A DNA stretch of 64,000 nt, from contig NW_025943634.1 in assembly GCF_000764305.2 (NCBI RefSeq), positions 290,830 through 354,829 of the forward strand, in the 5' to 3' direction. Both the position numbers and the translations under genes were made by a program. Position 1 is the stretch's first letter. Each line of letters opens with the position of its first letter. Under the pieces are notes generated by a model that was not told the DNA's origin, made no database searches, and saw only the letters and a list, made by a program, of their open reading frames with translations. Shown in pieces: positions 1 to 15,147 of the stretch. The DNA comes from Hyalella azteca. Lineage: Eukaryota > Arthropoda > Malacostraca > Amphipoda > Hyalellidae.

Positions 1-94
1 CTTCCATTCAGCATTCAAATGACAGGCAAGATTTGTTGAGCTAACCTTCGTCGCTCCAAAGTCGAGCTATCGCAAGTGAGCCTGGCAATCACGG

Positions 95-560
95 CCATTG
101 AAGCCAAAACCATCCAGTCATCTCTTAGTCAGATGGCTATCTAAGCCACAACCACCCACTCATCTCCTAGTGTGAAGGCGATCAAAGCCACAACCATCCA
201 CTCATCTCCTAGTCTGAAGGCGATCAAAGCCACAACCATCCACTCATCTCCTAGTCTGAAGGCGATCAAAGCCACAACCACCCACTCATCTCCTAGTCTG
301 AAGGCGATCTAAGCCACAACCATCCACTCATCTCCTAGTCTGAAGGCTATCTAAGCCACAACCATCCAGTCAACTCTTAGTCGATGGCTATCTAAGCCCA
401 ACCATCCTGCAGTCATCTCTTAGTCTGATGGCTATCTAAGACACAACCATCCAGTCAACTCTTAGCCAGATGGCTATCCAAGACACAACCATCCACTCAT
501 CTCCCAGTGAGTCTGATGGCTATCTAAGCCACAACCATCCAGTCATTTCTTAGTCACATG
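95..560. repeat. 42-bp minisatellite
   Basis: Tandem array of about eleven imperfect copies of a 42-bp unit built around the words GCCACAACCATCCACTCATC and TCCTAGTCTGAAGGCGATCA. Exact spacing is visible where ATCAAAGCCA recurs at 181 and 223. Central copies are nearly identical and edge copies are degenerate, with small indels near 375-410 and 505-515. No open frame of note crosses it. Confidence 0.93.
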
Positions 561-3500
561 GACTTGATGACTTATATGACAACGGGACTCGCAGAACTTT
601 ACTTATAAAACGGTCTCCCCGAGGTTCTAACGCCCCGCCCACGCAATGAATCTAGCCTGAGATCAGTTCTATATAGGGCCACCGGGCACCAAAGTAACGC
701 TCAAGTCAGCGATGTATATCCGAGCCTCGCATTGATGCCCAGTGCAGTAACTGACGCTCTCAGTTCACATAAAAGCTAATGAGAAAAACTTGAGATCAAT
801 GGCGAGGTGCGGACGATGGTCGCTAAATGGCACGGGGAGCGCAATGTCTTCACGCCTGAGAAGCAAGGAGGGGCATGAGGCGAGCTTACACTGTAAAAAG
901 ACTGAGAAATGTGATGTTAAAAATATTTAGGAGAACTTGCTGCAGCGGGAAGCGAACTATGAAAATAAAAGTGTCATTTGAGGCAAAAATTACAGCAACG
1001 TCAAGAAAATTGAATGCCACAAAGGAAACGCGAACGTGTGAACTGAGGAATTATGAATAATATAATTTAATGCATAAAGTGCGTGTACCTAAGCAAAAAT
1101 ATGAAAAATAATCAAATATAATGCAATACTTATAGCCGCCGCATGGAAATAAACGATTAAAATTTAGAAAAATGTAACAATTTTACCCTAATTTACGAGC
1201 AAATGGAACCATGAACTGGTTTAGCTCTCCTGGAGCTTTCTGGAGCCGACCTGTGACACACGCGACTGGCACGCCACCAGGGCCCGGCCTCTCAACATTC
1301 TGCTGCTGGGTCACTGATCAACATTGAGGAATAGTTCATGCAGACCTCCAGACAATGAGTAGGACACTAGTCTTGAATTTTGCAGTTACTTAAATCATCC
1401 AAATGCCTCCCAACTAATTTTTTTGGACAGTATTTACTTTTCATGCTAATGGTGTTCGAATAAGCCATCTTATTAAGCTGTACCAAAATAGTTGCTAATT
1501 TTGAATTATCTCTAATCGATCTATTTGACTTATAAATCCTGGCCAGGTAATCTTGAAAAAAGTTTTCTAGTCTAGTCTTTTTAATCACATTTATATGGAA
1601 TTAAATTGACATCAATTAATTGAGTTGAATTTAAAGCAACGAGAACAGTTGCTGGAAAACTAAAAACAAGTTGAGGAAGTTTAAAGTTGTTTGATGATAT
1701 TCACTCATCAAATATAATTTACAATACTTTTCATGACGTTACTATTGCTACTAAAATGTAAACTACGCTAATGATTTGAACATGTTTATTGGTCACTATT
1801 GCACCAGCGTAAGTACAGGTTCGAATCAAATGAGCGAAGTACTGTCTTTCAATTATCATTTATTAAATTTTCAAATCAAAAGTTCAATTCAATATTAAAT
1901 TTTGATTTGATTTTAATACTTACAATTCACCATTTTTAATGGCGAATTCTTTTCTCGACCCAGTATCCTTCGTGAAAGCATCTCGTTGAAAAGGTTCGCC
2001 ACAACCACGAGCAATACTCCAGTTTGAGCATTCGAGGCTGTATTCCTGTGCATGGAGCACGCTTGTTGCTCCATCTCACAATTAATGAGGCTTGAGATCA
2101 GGACGGTTACATGGGAGAGCCATGACCAGGAGAATGTTCCTTGGTCCTGAAGGGTTAAAGGCAAGGGGGGAATTTTTCTCCTTAATGGGATTCTCCTGCG
2201 ATGTATTTTCTTTTGTGACCAGAAAATCTGCAAAAAGTTCTCGGGAATGACGTGTATGATAAAATATTAATAGGAGCAAATAAAAAAATTACTAACGTGA
2301 TAGCTGCATGATTAAAATCGATTAATTTATCTATTTTTGAAAAAAATGAAGCCAAAATGAATGAAAATTAATATTTGAACTGCCGAATACATTTCCTCAG
2401 GAGAACGGAAGAGATAAGTTGCATACAATATGCACAAGATTACGTAGCAATAACGTGCTTCATTCTGCAACGTCATTTTCTCGGCATAGAAAGTATTTTT
2501 ATGGTTCAGTCAAGGTTACTCATAATAAAAAATACGCAATCAACATGCACAATATGCTTGTCATGAAGATTTTTCTGGAACTAGACACGCGTGATAAATT
2601 TGTTTTCGAATTCATTGAAATATAGCAGTTACTTAGAGGAACGAAATAGATTTCAATTCCTTGTTGTGAACGAACCTATGAAACTGCTACAAATCTTCAT
2701 GGAATGAACTTTTCTTTCTTTTTTTTCTGCGATAAAGTTTAGCGTTGAGTCAAATGATTAATCTATCTATGGCCGATAATGATTACAACATGCATATTGT
2801 ACTTACATGTATTTCACGACCAAACCATCGTGAAGTACCTAATATTTATAAGAGGTCATTTCCTGGTCGAGACGACATGTTCTTCCTGTTAAAAATCGGC
2901 ATGCTAGCTCTCTTCCTTGCATGCGCGCGAGTTTCAACACGCGCGCTGGAACCAACAGCTTGAAAGTGAGAGTACAGCGTCGGCGGCAAGGCGCTTGCCG
3001 CTAGACCGAACCTTGCAAATTGTTCACCTCTGCATCATTGCTTATGGTTAGGTACAAGCAAGTGACGCTTGCTTTCAGCTAATGAAATTTTCTGGCTGTA
3101 CATTTTTTGAAATGAAATTTAAAAATTATTTCATTGGTCAAATTAGTAAGTGTATATAAACATATTTCTGTGATTGCTCACACGCTAAGTTTTTGTCGCC
3201 ATTCCACAAGCTTTTCTTAATCCATGGAGTCGCAGAACTAAGAATCATTGAAAAATTTTATCTCTGAACTAAATCAGGCTGACATTGCATGTCATGAAAT
3301 TCTTTTTGAATTTGGATCATTTTACTACCCTGGGTGAAATTCATATCGCATTAATAGCGAAATGTTTTTTAACGTAGGACGCCATCCTGATTCCTACTTG
3401 TATTGATCCAATTCTAAAGCTCGCTTTTCTGACAGGCGCTCTTAGTGCAAACATCTGAATTTCATTCATCTTGATTCCCGCAAAACATATCAAATTAGGC

Positions 3501-6500
3501 TCAGTCATATAATCGTATCGTAGTTTATATTAAAAAACAAGTGAAGATTCAATGAGTAATGTAAATGAAGTATGTAAAACTATGTACAGCTACCATAAAA
3601 TTCCAGTGGTGAGAAACAACTCCTAATTCGCGACACTCAAAGTGCACGTGCCAAAAAAATATTTTATGCGTTTTTCATTTGAACTTTCGAGCGACATTGC
3701 CGACAGTCATAAAAAGTCTCAAAAATGCATTGCTAATCGCACAAATTATAAATAAAATTCGCCATAGCATGACTTTCACCTGGGATTTGCTGACCTTGCA
3801 TGGGTAGAGAGGCACTCTAATTAGCATAATCACGCTGCAACGGAGAAGCCTTGTAATGGATCACAAAAGAATCCTAGGCATTGTTTAGGTTAGGCATTGT
3901 TGACCGAATGTTCCCTCCGCAAAATTCTCCCTTACAAAACCGTTTACACACAAAATGCAGAAGCCTTACGCTGCAAGAGATGCTGGAACTCGACAAATAG
4001 TGCGTGATGGTCAGGCCTGAAGCGGTGAATGAAACCTCTCGTTTTAGAGAACCTGCAAAATTAAGAGAAATTATATACTGGAAATACTCACTTGCATTTA
4101 GGGTGTGGATAACCTGATAAATCCCCCTTTTTTTACTAATAACGTGAATTATATGCATTTCTACAACCGATATAAAAATATGTTAAATAATATGAGATAA
4201 TAAATATCATTAGAGGAAGATGATATCGTTTTTGCGAATATTTAATAATTTATTTGTATTGTTTGTTAAAAGTACAAAAAAAGTAAATTACTCATTATGC
4301 GAGAACTCTCCTCTGCACCTTTCGAAGGACTGTTCAAGATACGTCACATCTCAAAATTACGCAAAGACTTTTGTTGCATTTTTTATTTTATCGCGGATTT
4401 CATTGAATTACAAATTTTTATGATTCATAATTATAAATAAAAATTAAAACTTATTTCAAAGCGCCTAGTTTTGTCCTAGTTGGATTATTCGGTTTAGAAG
4501 GTCAGAAGTGATGCACGTCAAGTTCTCGAGACCCAGAGTGGCCACGACTCAGCCGTGCCGGTGCTCTGCAGCTCACAGGTTGCACAACTGGGTTGAGATG
4601 AGCGCAGGGTTATGGGGGTCGAGATTTCGCAGTCTAACTCTGACTTGAAATTGCATTTGATGAGGCAGCCCGAGTGCCGTGAGAAAGTTTAAACTTTAGA
4701 ACTTTTGCCGCACATATTTCATTAACTAGTACAATTTAACCTGTTCATCGGATGATGATAAATTTGATAGATTTATATAGAACTAAATGATGTTAAAAGA
4801 ACGTTGAACAAATATTTTATATATTTTGTAGCACAGTAGTTTTTTGATTGATAATAAAACATGACGTGCTGTTTTAAGACTATTAAAATTTTTTAAACAA
4901 ATTCAGATGATAAATTTCAAAAATTCCTGCTTGCTTACTGAAATGGAAAATCTTAAGGGAAATTGAACAGAATTTCTATTTGATTCAAGAACTAAATTTT
5001 TCAACAAGCAGTGGTCATGCTTGGCAAAACATAAATCACTGAGTTTTTTCTATTAAATTTCAATAAATTGAGAAAATGATTAAGTTAGTTTACACGCTAT
5101 GTTTCATTTATAGAAATGCAAAAAATAGCAATATTTATAAACAATGGAATCTCACAAGAGAGGTTGTTACTACTTCAATGCTGAATACAATACAATATTG
5201 TAAATTGCTTCAATTTATTGAGAAGTGCCCACTTTATATGAAAGATTCTCATTTGGACACGAAAAAAAAACCTTGCATATTTATGGAATGAGTGGCATAC
5301 ATCTTTTTCTATTGACTTTATTTAGTAATAGATCGTTCTTCAAGTTCAGCGTTTCTCTTCTAATAAGAGTTTTAGTTCAAGCAAAAACACAAATAAAAGT
5401 GTCCGCAAAAAATTATCACAGAAAGACATGCATACATTGTTTTCTGAGCTTCAACAACATTGAGACGAAGAATGAATTGATTTGTACAGGTTTGTTACTT
5501 TAGGACACAAAGTAACGAAAAATAATAATTCTTATCAGGAAACAATACCGAAGTTTGTTGACATTAATGCCTTACATATGGTGCTCTACTTTATCTTAAC
5601 ATTCAAACCGCATTTGAAACATGCCACTCGTTGCAGCTACTGTGAAATTTCCAAGCTCGCAAAAACTTCCTAAATTCCATGTGCTCGCGATGCATGACGA
5701 GCTCCGCAGTTCCTCTCTGCACACATTCATTAAAATGTTTATTAATACCTACACTGACTATTTAATATACACGCTAGCCTGTCTAACATTGCACGTTTCT
5801 AGCGGTTGCACCACTTCATATAATAATAGTTCCCATTATTACCTAAATATTGAAGTAATTATGGCCAACTTACGACTTACGGGAGCGAAAGCATAGCGAG
5901 ATCACAATATATACTCGTAGCAGTGACTGCTTATTTTTGTTTTAATTTCGGAGAATCTGTGAGGTAAAAATTTACACGGAGACACAAAATTTCAATTTTT
6001 TGCATCAGTGAGAGTAGCCGTAGTAATAAAAAAAATACTGCGTAAATTGTACATTAATACTAAATTTATATATTCTTATTTGAATGAGAATCTAAATAAA
6101 GATTGTGACCCCTACCACGCAACTTTTAAATTATGCAAGCGCTAAATCAAGTGCAGGTGAATTAGCTGCTATGATTTATGCCCTGCATATGTTTGGCGTA
6201 TTTAGACTGGGACTGCCTCGTGTAGTCATGTTCCTGAGAGCTTGAAAAAGAGTATTTGCGAAATTAATTATCCTAAGACTGATTTTAATTTCTTAATGAA
6301 TCCGAATAAAATCGGGGAACGATGAGCTAACTTTATTCTGACCAAAGTTATTACGGCTGGACGAGCGATCATCTTAAGCGATTAAAGCGAAAACTGTTTT
6401 ACTTGATATAAAGATGCTTAACTGCGATCACTTTTTACATCAAAAGCGACGTCGAATTCCCAAGTGAATTACTATATATTGGCTCCTGATTATGTTTAAT

Positions 6501-9500
6501 TTGAATAAAAATCTCATCCACTTATGTGCGTTTAGTCACAGCAAGAATAGAGCTCATCAACTCAATCTAAAAGCACAGTTAGAAGCATTTAATCTCTTGT
6601 TTTTCTGCGTGCAATGTTTAAATTTACTTGCCACTCAGGATGAATTTGAAGACAATCTCCCGTGGTGTGGGCGCACAACCGATTTGCTTACTGGAAATAA
6701 TGCTATATTATTGCAAGGTTTGCACGCAAAATACCCTAATGAAACGCGTCATTTAATGTATATGATGGCAATTTATCGCCGCCTCATTCGTACAGAAATG
6801 ACAACACATGTCCTATACCGTCGACTCGACAGCGATACGCCTCACGTTCACGCCTATTACACAAATAGATCTCATTCTCGTGTACCTCAACGTCGTATTG
6901 ACCTCAGATGTTGCGACCTCAACATGACCGATTAATCAGTGATTGCTGATTGCAATGTTTGTCTACTTTGCTTGGCGTTGAAAGAACACTTTACAGTTGC
7001 GCTGCATTATGCAACATTTTGTGAGATCGCCACTGAGAGTGAAATGTTATTTTGCATCACTTAATCCGCGTGAGCAAAGAAACAATATGTAACTGATATA
7101 CGCATAACTCATAATAAGACTCGACTAGTGAGAGGCAAAGCATCTTGAAAATCGAAATGCAACTTGATGTGTAGAAGCATAGGGTAATTTCTTCGGTTGA
7201 GTGAGTGATTGAAGTAGAATTACACAGGCAAGCGCAGTTATTTTTTTGTTAATTTCCGCTCGATAGATTGGAAAAACTACGGAGATAATATGAATTCACA
7301 TGCAATATATTGTATGAAATTATTACTTCAACGCATCATGTGTAAGTAAAACTAGAATTTTTTTTGCGAAGTTAAACATTTGATGAGCTGTGAAGCAGTT
7401 TACCTATATAATTTAATTTGCCGTTCAAATACCATTAGATTTAATCATGTAATCAATGGTATATCAATAGAATTACTAGTGAATGGAGGGAATTTTAATA
7501 TGATCTCAACAATTCAAGACAATTATTTTGCGAAATCGCTTAATCGCAACTTTCTCAGCACAAGGCAACATATTTCAACTCCGTGAACAATAAAAGTTGT
7601 ATTGAGTTATTTTATTATAAGATTTATATTATATTATTGAGTTATTTTTTATTCTATTATTGAGTTATCTTATTATAAGATTTAATTTCGACCTCAATTA
7701 ATGGCAGCTTTTCCAAGCTTCATATAGGGTGAAAGATTCCACCAAAGTGAACAATAAAACCTAAGTATTGCGATACAAGCTTGTTTACAAACGATGTGCT
7801 GACATATCGTCAGCTATCTTAAGAGAAAATGTGTGCAATATAATCGTTTTAATGAGAGTTGGAATGAGCTGAAGGATGACAATGCAACGCTTTACAACAG
7901 CCGTTCAGATATTCGGTTATCTTATGGAAGACAAGTTAACACTGGATATTTTCAATACATTAAAAGTCCACCCCAAAAATATACATAAGGTAATCACATC
8001 CTATATGTAAAAATTATTATGAATTATGAACGAATCATTTGCCAATTATAAGGCTCTTATAATCCGCACTTCTCTTCAAATACCAGGCTTATCCCTGCTA
8101 CGGTATTTTCACAAACAGGCGGACGTTTATATTTAAGATACGCCGTACAATAAATTAAGGCAGGTTTAGATGTTGTGTAAGTCAAAAGCAATCGTCACAT
8201 GACATAAGCACGTCTGTATACGCCCTACCAACGTAGCTGAAGTAAGTCGCAGCATCCAACCGTTTGTTGCCAACTTATTTTATAAGTTAATCGAAAGAGA
8301 TTACCAGCCGCTTTAGCACAGCATAGCTTTTATTTGTAGCCCGCCTTAAGTTGTTGATAAGTGATAACTAATTTAAATTATAAAGTAATACATAAAGAAA
8401 ATTTTACATATTTTGATAAATGTGTTGCAACTGTTCATGGGGTCAGCTAAGATCACATACTAAAATAATATGTTCGGAGCGTATTTGTTGACAGCTACTG
8501 TTTGTTTACGGTGAGCCTTCCCAACCGGGATTCACAGACATGATTAATGATAAATCAATGTCTGAGTTGCTGCTGCTTGCCAGTCTATGGCTTTTGTTCA
8601 CCTGAGAGACATGTAGACAGAAGTTTACAGTTGTTCGCGCAGTCTGTTTGCACAGATGTTGTTTGCTGGTCCCTCCGAATCAACTACAGACAGAATCATA
8701 GCATTTAATATACCTCAAAATGTATGTACATCTGTTGTTTGTCTGTAGGACCGAGTTGCAGACATATGCTTACAGTTGTACTTTCATGCGACTGTACACC
8801 TGTTGTTTGTCCCTGTCAAAGCCTGTCGTGGTGATGTAACATCAACATAACAATAAGACGGGACACTCAAGGCGTAAAATATTCCATAATTGATGAGCGG
8901 CATGACAATCTCTGAGCCGATTTAGGCTCACAAACATACGTCGTTTAGGGCGCCCGTTGACTTTCACTGCAATCTAGGCACAATCAACTTGGCATCAAGG
9001 ACATGGTGGATTATTTAGATGTAAATAATTTTATGAATTACATACTTTTTTGTTCGCAGAATAGATTAGTTGGAAAATTCTTTTTAGTTGGTTAAACGAA
9101 AAGGTGGTGCGCCCAAATTTTAGGATTAACAGTTAATATTCTGGGTAAAACGTCTATTATGCGGCTATTATATAGCGTCTTGATAGATTGTAGCTAATAC
9201 TTAATATAAATAAGAATTTTTTGTAAACTGAAAAGGTATTCAATGGTATTAATTAATTGAATGTCCAATAAAGATGCAAACAGTATAATAAGCAAAGCAA
9301 GATGATAATAGTAGAGGATCATCGACAATGAGGCACATTTAATTTTTTAGTCCGGATTCGTAATTCGAGGACTGGCAATAGCTAGTCATCCGAAAACGAT
9401 GACACCTCACGAACTTGTGAACATATTTCTTACGAATATGAAATTAATTTCAACTTACGAATCCAATTTACAGTAAGTTTTCAAACATCAAAATTCAGCT

Positions 9501-12370
9501 TCTATGATGAGCAGCCATTCTTCTCAATTCTGCTTAGATATTATTGCTGATGCTCATACATTGCGACTAGAATGGTTCTTTTGTTTCTAAAAACAAAATT
9601 CATAAATGATTAAGAATCCGGAAAAAATATTTTCATATCGACCATAGAATCAAGGCTCTAAAAATTCAAGCAACAATATCGGCGAGTTGTGATATTTTGT
9701 AAAAAATGTTTCATAGCTGAACGTAAGATATTCATGAACGAATACTCAAAATCTAAATTTTGCAGCGGCTTTACATTTATTAAACTATAGTATAGAAGTT
9801 TTTCTAAATATCAATATTTATGCGAAACGATCGATGGCTGATTTATTCATTAGAGTATCTCGATTACGATTTATCTGACCATCTCAACAGTTTTCTTTGA
9901 GCAAATTTTTAGATTTTTACCAATTTTGAAACCACGCAATGATATTTATGGCTCGCGGAAATTGCGTCCTTCACTAGATACGGAAAGCTACTGTGATACA
10001 TAAAATATTTTTCCGCATTAACCGAAACATTTTGAGTACAATGCGACACATGTCTGGTTGGAGCGACCCGCAATACAGGACCGCAACTAGAAAACATTCG
10101 CAAATTTCCTGTGAAGTTTATGTCTCGGAAACTCAGACCGAAGACACTGGAAATTATAACAAAGTATTGATAATAATTGAAATTTCGTGTCAAATTTGAC
10201 TGTCATCAAGTTTAGTTGAGGTCATATTATTGTTCTCATAGTCAGTTCCTAGCATTCCGGTGTAATAAGTTCGGCCAGGACAATATTACTTCATGTATTT
10301 TTGTGTCAATACTGTCTGACTGTCCGAGAAATATTTTATTTCTTTACTGCACTTCTCTGCCCGGATATAAAAGGACAATCTCGCTCACGGAACTCATCAC
10401 TCTTCCCAGACGATTGCCATGTGACCAAGAGAGCGCATATCTCCAAGGATGGGAACGGCAGACGATCGTCACCCACCTCCCATGTCTGGTTCTCACATGT
10501 GCCAGTTAGAAATGTTCACGGTCACCACGCCAAAGAATGAAATTAGAACAATGCGAGGTAAAGGCCATATTGAACACGTGTTTCTAAAATTTCAAAATAC
10601 GAGAGTATTTTGAGTATTAGAGAGTATTACTCGCTAAAAAAAACGAGATTAAAAATTATTGAACAACCGATCTTGCTATTTCTTTGGGAAAAGTCCGTCG
10701 CGAAGTATACAGAGATCAGTCTCTGTTATACGTATAATTTTTGCGAAAAATACTTGTTCCTGATTTCAAACCAGAGTCATGGCAGAATGTTGACATTTGA
10801 ACCTGACCTGTCGAGTGTGCCGAATAAATCTTTTAATTTTTAGTTGTCTTAGCACTTTCTATAAAATAACATGTTAATTATTAAAAAATTAAAAAATGTT
10901 GAATAATTTATACACGTGTCATTAGTTACAATGAAATAATTAAAAATTATTTACTGTACACATTGTGTTCAGATGCAAGTCGAATTCACAGATAATCAGT
11001 TTGTTAATTTGTAATAGTTCCAGTACTCCTACTGCTTCCAATATATTGTATTTATAAAGGTGATTTTATAATAAAAGCACGGAACACTCTATTAATTGCT
11101 CTAAAATACATTGCAGTGCATACATTATGAAATATATTATATAAGTGATAAATTATACTGTAAAACACATGAAGTTGATTTGCTTGGCCAGACAGACCAT
11201 GGCATCTGCGTGCACAGATTCGTGCGATCGGCAGCCAATTTCTCTAATTGGTCACGAAATGACACGCGTGCGTCACGCAAGATGTTCGCGTAGTGCGCCG
11301 CGATAACGAACTTATCGATAATTCGCGCAGCTCTTAACGAACTCATCCAGGGGGAAAATGACGCTCTGTTCTCACTGCGCCCGTGGTTTCCCTTTCACAT
11401 CACTAAAGGATGACAGTTCTATGCATGTGGACCTCAATTTAACAGTGCACATATACAGAATAACTGTTAATGTAATTAGTGAAAGTGAGTGCATGTGCTA
11501 CAAATGAAACTATCAAGCGTGACTTCACAGCACGTAACATCGAAAGTACTATCTAGTAACACATTCACGAATTAGTCCGGAGATGAAACAGCACCACACT
11601 TCAATAATTCGGCTAGTCGAGATAAATGTATGAAGCATAAAAGTAATCAATTCAATAGATTATTCATAGTACATTATTACCCTTGTAAATATAAGGGAAA
11701 TATAAAGTAACACAGCTTAGTGCAACAGATAAATGTCCAATTAAACAGTAAAGACATTGGTGTATGAGGTATATTTAAAGCTATAAAATCCTTCTCCCAT
11801 AATAAATAAGCAACGCTGTTGAAACATATCATCTACCGAAAATGTAGTCCCTGCACCATTTAGTCCAACTCTTATTGTAGGGCCTTCTGGTCTTATGTTG
11901 CCGTTGCCATCACAGTGGCGACCTCAACGCGTCCAAACGAGCGATCCCGAGCAAAACGTTGGAAAACCTATAAAGATCAGCAAGCGAACCCATGTAACGT
12001 GTTTAGTCTTTACTATCTATAGACAAAACGTATTCATATAATAAAAATCTGAAACTATTTATTATTTAAAATGATTTTTAGTAATATTCATTTTTAGTTC
12101 GTGACTTGTAAATCGTAAATTTCATTACAACGTTATTTCCTGAATTAATTGTCGCGCAATGAAAAGTAATTCAAAACTCAAAAATATTTGAGAAGAAAAT
12201 GACCTCAAAAAGCTGTTTAGTGTCTCGAGTAAACGAAAAGATGAAGAATATATACTCAACGGGCATCGGTATGAAAGCCTGAATAACCACAAGATACAAT
12301 GTTAGTGACAGCGCGTGTCGTCTACACCAGCCGAGCAATGAATAAAGGAGGAGCAGTGAGAAGGTAAAAT
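561..12370. other. long gene-free stretch
   Basis: I see no convincing exon, tRNA or rRNA here. Open frames are short, lack recognisable domains and mostly overlap on both strands. The longest (6492-6935, 147 codons) is discussed among the rejected items. Minor structure includes an A/T-rich tandem patch at 7595-7690 with repeated ATTGAGTTAT and TTATAAGATTT words, and a locally GC-rich patch at 11190-11350. It could be intergenic or intronic to a gene outside the window. Confidence 0.6.
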
Positions 12371-12371
12371 A

Positions 12372-12672
12372 TGCGACATGGGTGACACAGGCAAGGTATG
12401 TGACCTGCAGGCAAGCAGGCAGGCTATTTGATAGGCAGGCGCTGTATGTGACATGCAGGCAAGCAGGCAAGGTATGTGACCTGAAGGCAAGCAGTCAGGG
12501 TGGGTGTGTGATAGGCAGGCAAGCAGGCAATGTATGTGACCTGCAGGCAAGCAGGCAGGCTATGTGACATGCAGGCAAGGTATGTGACCTACAGACAAGC
12601 AGGCATGATATACGGGGCATGAGTCATGCAGGCAAGGTATGTGACCTGCAGGCAAGCAGGCAAGGTAAGTAT
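12372..12672. repeat. GGCAAGCAGGCA minisatellite
   Basis: About ten irregular copies of a roughly 28-30 bp unit combining GGTATGTGACCTGCAGGCAA with GCAGGCA words, some replaced by TGATAGGCAGGC. Unit length varies, so the array has been scrambled by unequal exchange. Frames open across it on both strands (12171-12567), as expected when a repeat lacks stop codons, and these are not considered genes. Confidence 0.85.
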
Positions 12673-14424
12673 GTGGCTTGCATGCCAGCAATAAAAGATA
12701 CTTTCGTGTCAAGAAAGTAAAGATGGTTATGAGAGAAACTATGAATGTGGGAGGCAGGGGATACTATGAGTATTATTATGCATGAGTATTATGTATGTCA
12801 TGCAGGAAGGCAAAGTTATGCCACGCGCTTTTGGCAGAATCTTAGAGTGAAAGTGAATGCAAGTCTTCCGCAAGTTCTGGAACACATTCATGCATTCACG
12901 GCTCGGTCTATGCTTAGCTACAAAAAATGCTTGCATGCAGTTCGCTGAGAAAATTTTCCGCTCAAAGTTTTTTTTTGTCGATAATTCTAGGACAATGCTT
13001 GAGGCAATAAATACATATAGCAAGAAAATTCAATACATCATGGAATGTGGATGGAAGAGTTTTCAGATCTATAAGTTTTATGAAGAGTTTGTTAATTGAA
13101 ACATACTTTATTTAGGTCGCTATGAGCTGGTAGTGGTTTGAAAATTCTTGATACTTCAGATGCAAAGTAATTGAAGAAATAAAATATTCATAAATAAATC
13201 AAAATAGTTTTCTGACAAAATTAATTCATAGAAGCACCCAGGAAAATTTCTTTTTACTAGACTTCCTTTCTTGGCAACTTGAATTCTTCTTGGGGACGAT
13301 CTTTAATTCAATTTACTTTCTCAGATGAGGCTTATTCATCAGCGATGCTCTGAAAAATCCTGAAATGTCTTAGTGATATATTCCGTTCATTGAAGCTCCT
13401 TTGATACTTGAGGGCTCCAACTGCGGCAGGTGTGGTTACATTGAGAATAATTATTAGGTTCTTCGGTGTTTATTTGATAAAATAATAAGATCTCATGTTT
13501 TCATTTCATTGTGTTGGTTTTGCCACACACGACGAGCCGATGCCACAACAATAGCAGCTCGCAACGCACTCAGCCCTTGAACTTGTCAACGCTGTACGCA
13601 ATGTGAAAAGGTGCAATAAAATAGTTGCAGTGAAAAGTGAATCATCCATGTCCTTAAGATGATAAAGGCGATAAGCCCGTAATATTCCCAATCACAATAT
13701 TATGAAATGTTTCCAGAAGCATCCTGCAACGAAGTTAGATAAGAACTGCGTGGCAATGATTGATGATTCTAAAGAGTGTGTTTAGGAACTAATACTGAAT
13801 TTTTTCTATTTTTCATCATAAGTTTACGAATTTAATTCTCCTGAGTTTTCCGTAAATATATACCTCAAAGTTCATTAATTATCTTTACTCCACTAACTTA
13901 ACTTTATGAGAAAGAAATTTACACCGAGAACGCGAACTAATTTTTAATATCGCCATTAAACTTAAAGTTTTTCTTCACCGAATAGTGAAGGATGAATTGA
14001 GGATAAAAAATGAATCAATAGGTCATGATAACAAAATAATTCTTGAAAATGTAATTTACAAGTCCCAGGACTGAAATGTAAATGGGTCAACTAAATTTGA
14101 AAAAAATTGCATGCAAAGCACAAAGGGATAGATTACAAATAATATTTGTTTAATGTTTATCCATCCTCAAGTACGTTATAACTTGCACTTCCCAGATATG
14201 AATGTTTCGCACTAACTTTATTGAAGAGTCAATGAAGTTTCCCTTGACTCCTCAGTAGGCAGATTAATTTTTTTCTGCATTTATAAAAGGTCTTAGACGC
14301 AGGCTGAATCAACTCGTGAATAAGCGTTTCGTAACCGCATTCAAGAGACGACGTCGTACGTTAGTCAGCTGCCCCGGCGAGCTCACGACCCGACCTAAGA
14401 ATCGCTGACCGATTCTCAGCAACT
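12673..14424. other. gene-free stretch
   Basis: AT-rich sequence with no supported exon or RNA gene. Small opposed open frames at 12739-13099 share no domain I recognise. Confidence 0.5.
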
Positions 14425-14619
14425 CATCAGGGGTCGCATAGACCCGACCCACCAGGGGTCGCATAGACCTGACCCACCAGGGGTCGCATAGACCCGACCC
14501 ACCAGGGGTCGCATAGACCCGACCCACCAGGGGTCACATAGACCCGACCCATCAGGGGTCGCATAGACCCGACCCACCAGGGGTCGCATCGACCCGACCC
14601 ACCAGGGGTCGCATAGACT
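14425..14619. repeat. 25-bp minisatellite, 8 copies
   Basis: Eight head-to-tail copies of a 25-bp unit, CAGGGGTCGCATAGACCCGA plus CCCAC. Unit starts are at 14427, 14452, 14477, 14502, 14527, 14552, 14577 and 14602. Copies differ by single substitutions (for example GCATCGAC in one and TCACATAG in another), indicating recent homogenisation. Frames on the minus strand here read a short repeating Gly/Trp/Arg/Pro peptide and are repeat artefacts. Confidence 0.96.
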
Positions 14620-15109
14620 TCGCATAACGGACTATACTTGCAACACTTAATTCAGGCCTAACCAACATTCATTGACTTTATTTGCTTTAATTTACATCAA
14701 AGTTTGGCTCACTTCATTCAAGAAGCTCTGAAATGAGAGTAAATTTACTGTACCCATTGAAACTTTCTGGCAGAAAAAATATTTCCCATATTGTTCTTAA
14801 ATTCCCAGCTCGCCATATGCTTGATATCATGAATTTTTTATTACTCAGATGTACTGGGAGCTTCGCCGACTATAATGAAAACGGTTTATTGCTTTAAACG
14901 AGCCATTTTTCAACGTTTTGTGGCAAAAGGCAATTTTGAAATCGTAAAGTTCCGGATAACTGTCATTTGGGGTTCCTGTCATTTTTGACTCAAGACTTTA
15001 ATTATTTGTGATATCCTATATTATAACTTCCATTAGTGCGCTACGAGAAGAAAATGCGATAAAAATTCGGTATATTATGAATAAATTATACAAATTTAGT
15101 ATATGTTTG

Positions 15110-15147
15110 GCTTCATTAGGCTTTTTCCGAACACAGCCTAATGAAGC
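15110..15147. repeat. perfect 12-bp inverted repeat
   Basis: GCTTCATTAGGC at 15110-15121 is mirrored by GCCTAATGAAGC at 15136-15147 with a 14-nt spacer. An adjacent second pair (TTTCCGAACACAG against CTGTGTTTCCGAAA) makes the site a compound palindrome, probably a foldback remnant. Confidence 0.8.
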